Under the pieces are notes generated by a model. That model was not told the DNA's origin. It ran no database searches and was given only the letters and a program-made list of their open reading frames with translations. The position numbers and the translations under genes are program-made. From assembly GCA_964407285.1 (NCBI GenBank), contig CAYOVG010000049.1:1-26283 (forward strand): 26,283 nt of DNA. Reading direction: 5' to 3'. Below, in pieces: positions 24,769-26,283 of the stretch (positions within the stretch are counted from its first letter, which is position 1; each line of letters starts with the position of its first letter). This DNA comes from CAYOVG01 sp964407285 (GTDB lineage: Bacteria > Desulfobacterota > Syntrophobacteria > Syntrophobacterales > Syntrophobacteraceae).

Positions 24769-25743
24769 CTACCCGTGGATTTTCTCGATAACGGCAGCCA
24801 TGAGCAGTGGAAACATGATTTCATGATGGCCGATCAGGTAGATGCCCGTGCCGGTCCCGGCTGTAGGGCGATCGACGACATTCACCTGCGGGCGGTAGTG
24901 TCTCTGGAAATCCATGTTGATGGTGGTAACGCCGCCCAGGGAAAACCCCAGGTTATGAGCGACGCTTACGGCTTTGAGGAACACCTCGGGTATGATGACG
25001 GCCGAACCCAGGTTGATGAATACTCCGCGCTCCAGAGTGGAGACCAGGCGGCAGAACAGCCTGAAATCCCGGTAGCTGAGCGCGCCCACTGCCGCACCGT
25101 CCATGGCCGGATGCATATGGATTATGTCGGTCCCCACGGCCACATGGACCGTTACGGGAACGTGGAGCCTCGCTGCAGCCGCCAGGATGCTCAGGTGCGC
25201 GAAGGGAGGCGACGCGGCAAGGAGAGCTTTTCCTACCGCGCCTCCCAGTCCTGTTTCCGGTTCTTCCTCTCCCCGGCGGTACGCCGCACCGATTGAGCCA
25301 TGGATGAATTCCGCCGTTTCACGGGCTGTTCCGAACCGGCCATGCTGCAAGTGGGCCGCTACATCCTCGGAAGTCTTGCCTGCCAGCGCAAGCTCCACAT
25401 CGTGGATGATGCCCGCGCCGTTAAGGGCCAGCCCCTTGATTATCCCACGCTCCATGGCGGAGATGAGTATCGGGTTGAGTCCCACCTTGATGGGGTGGGC
25501 CCCCATTCCCAGCAATACGGTTCTTCCCCCCGTTACCGCGGAGCCGATGGCCTTGACGGCATTTTGAAACTGGTCCGCCGCGAGCAGTCCCGGCAGACTT
25601 TCAAGGAAATGGGCCAGCGACCCGCCGGGAGTCCAGGGACGGCCGAGGTCCTCGATCCTTACCTTGCTCGGCCGGTCCATGAGGCTCGTGGTCGTCAATC
25701 CCTCGAAAGAAAGCGGTTCCCAATCCTTCCTGTCCTCACTCAT
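24769..25743 (-). CDS. Conserved protein, possible distant relative of deoxyhypusine synthase
   Basis: This 324-residue soluble protein has no name I can assign with confidence. TVLLGMGAHPIKVGLNPILI, then ALNGAGIIHDVELALAG, is laid out like the nucleotide-binding core of deoxyhypusine synthases (their pattern is LxxAGAMxxAGxRxIIxxLI, then TGANLxHDxxEALG). PVTVHVAVGTDIIHMHP, GVFINLGSAVIIPEVFLKAV and GHHEIMFPLL follow at positions that could match later blocks. The catalytic lysine of the WGKI motif is not present near the end, so the reaction would differ. Rossmann-like architecture is likely. AAGGA lies 12 bases before the ATG. The class IV aminotransferase gene ends 35 bp upstream on the same strand, so one transcript is likely. 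Confidence 0.7.
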   Translation of the reverse strand: MSEDRKDWEPLSFEGLTTTSLMDRPSKVRIEDLGRPWTPGGSLAHFLESLPGLLAADQFQNAVKAIGSAVTGGRTVLLGMGAHPIKVGLNPILISAMERGIIKGLALNGAGIIHDVELALAGKTSEDVAAHLQHGRFGTARETAEFIHGSIGAAYRRGEEEPETGLGGAVGKALLAASPPFAHLSILAAAARLHVPVTVHVAVGTDIIHMHPAMDGAAVGALSYRDFRLFCRLVSTLERGVFINLGSAVIIPEVFLKAVSVAHNLGFSLGGVTTINMDFQRHYRPQVNVVDRPTAGTGTGIYLIGHHEIMFPLLMAAVIEKIHG

Positions 25744-25778
25744 ATTTTCCGTTTATCCTTCCTTTCACCCGAGTCCCG

Positions 25779-26282
25779 TCAGTCCTTGGCGGCGACAGGA
25801 TCGACAGGCGTCAACATCTCTTTCCCGGATTTCAAGTCTTCATGAAAAAGCCCCAGAAAGCGTCGATAAAAAGGTCCCGGCTTGCCGTCTCCGATTGTGT
25901 GTCCATCAAAACTCACCACGGGGAGTACGTCGAAGGTCGTTCCGAACACCATCATCTCGGCCGCGCCATAGGCCCTTTCCGGATCGATGTTCTCCTCGCC
26001 GACTCCCTTCAGTTCTCCCGCCGCCGCCAGAGGTCCGGCAAGCTCGAGCATCCGGGTGACGGTGACCCCATACAGTACTCTGTCAAAGCGGGGAATGAGA
26101 AACTCTCCTTCTTTCGTGATGATTCCGATGTTTTCCGTAGACCCTTCACCCAACCACCCGTTCTCATCGACCGAAACGGTATAATCGACGCCGGCGTCGA
26201 CGGCTTCCTTCTTCATCAGCACGTTGGGCAGGTAATTGCAGCTCTTGACATTGGCGAAGTATCCTTTCTTGACCGGAATCCG
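25779..26282 (-). CDS. Class IV (PLP-dependent) aminotransferase, C-terminal part; 5' end outside the window
   Basis: The frame runs off the right edge, and 167 residues of the C-terminal half are visible of a usual ~290. SCNYLPNVLMKKEAVDAG followed by VDENGWLGEGSTENIGII is the fold-type IV signature region shared by branched-chain aminotransferases, D-amino acid transaminases and aminodeoxychorismate lyases. The Glu that binds the PLP ring nitrogen is in GEGSTEN. RVLYGVTVTRMLELA and MMVFGTTFDVLPVVSFDG are the next family blocks; the latter stands where SSTxxVxPV is found in other members. The PLP lysine lies outside the window. Which subfamily it belongs to cannot be decided. It is the upstream gene of the pair with the deoxyhypusine-synthase-like protein. 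Confidence 0.88.
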   Translation of the reverse strand, partial: RIPVKKGYFANVKSCNYLPNVLMKKEAVDAGVDYTVSVDENGWLGEGSTENIGIITKEGEFLIPRFDRVLYGVTVTRMLELAGPLAAAGELKGVGEENIDPERAYGAAEMMVFGTTFDVLPVVSFDGHTIGDGKPGPFYRRFLGLFHEDLKSGKEMLTPVDPVAAKD

Positions 26283-26283
26283 A

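Noticed and set aside
24344..24826. 160-codon open frame on the plus strand in the gap after the MucR-like gene
   Set aside because: It has no ribosome binding site, low-complexity Arg/Ser/Gly content, and its end runs antisense into the next real gene.
1..26283. CRISPR array, tRNA, rRNA, insertion sequence or prophage
   Set aside because: No regularly spaced repeat longer than a few bases was found, nor a T-loop-like GTTCGAATC, rRNA-like stretch, transposase or phage structural motif on either strand by eye.

Overview
The window reads as a GC-rich chromosome segment from a Gram-negative anaerobe, most likely a Desulfobacterota/Deltaproteobacteria lineage of the Syntrophobacter type. This placement is an inference. 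It rests on the TamA/TamB outer-membrane pair, an AmmeMemoRadiSam-type radical SAM enzyme, a second radical SAM Fe-S oxidoreductase, a MerR regulator with a two-CW-like cysteine domain, a MucR-type zinc-finger regulator and GC-rich third codon positions. No tRNA, rRNA, CRISPR array, insertion sequence or phage gene was found. Most genes are housekeeping, with several poorly described proteins among them.

Layout. (1) 1-3344, + strand: the 3' part of groEL, an intrinsic terminator, a promoter, rpoZ (RNA polymerase omega), a small helical-repeat protein and dnaJ. (2) 3629-8192, + strand: a tightly coupled four-gene module resembling GldA/GldF/GldG ABC systems (ATPase, six-helix permease, auxiliary membrane-anchored protein, DUF4340-type protein). 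It ends at a strong bidirectional terminator. (3) 8405-14894, - strand: tamA then tamB, separated by 4 bp, for outer-membrane biogenesis. (4) 15263-18142, - strand: an unusual rhomboid protease with an added N-terminal helical domain, a radical SAM protein, and a MerR/two-CW regulator. The first and last have near-consensus sigma-70 promoters. (5) 18394-23538, + strand: ilvD, a SAM methyltransferase, then an apparent operon of AmrS-type radical SAM enzyme, MagIII-like DNA glycosylase and a cysteine-cluster protein. (6) 23593-26283, - strand: a MucR-like regulator, a gene-free stretch with a GC-rich hairpin, a protein that looks like a distant relative of deoxyhypusine synthase, and the 3' part of a class IV aminotransferase.

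The most interesting items are the deoxyhypusine-synthase-like protein coupled to an aminotransferase, the MerR/two-CW putative redox or metal sensor, the rhomboid fusion whose topology is puzzling, and the AmrS/MagIII/cysteine-cluster operon. Smaller oddities are a tandem repeat that carries the tamA ribosome binding site, an A/T-only codon patch at a likely domain boundary in ilvD, and a long polar insertion in TamB. Family assignments come from motifs recognised by eye. No database search was run.
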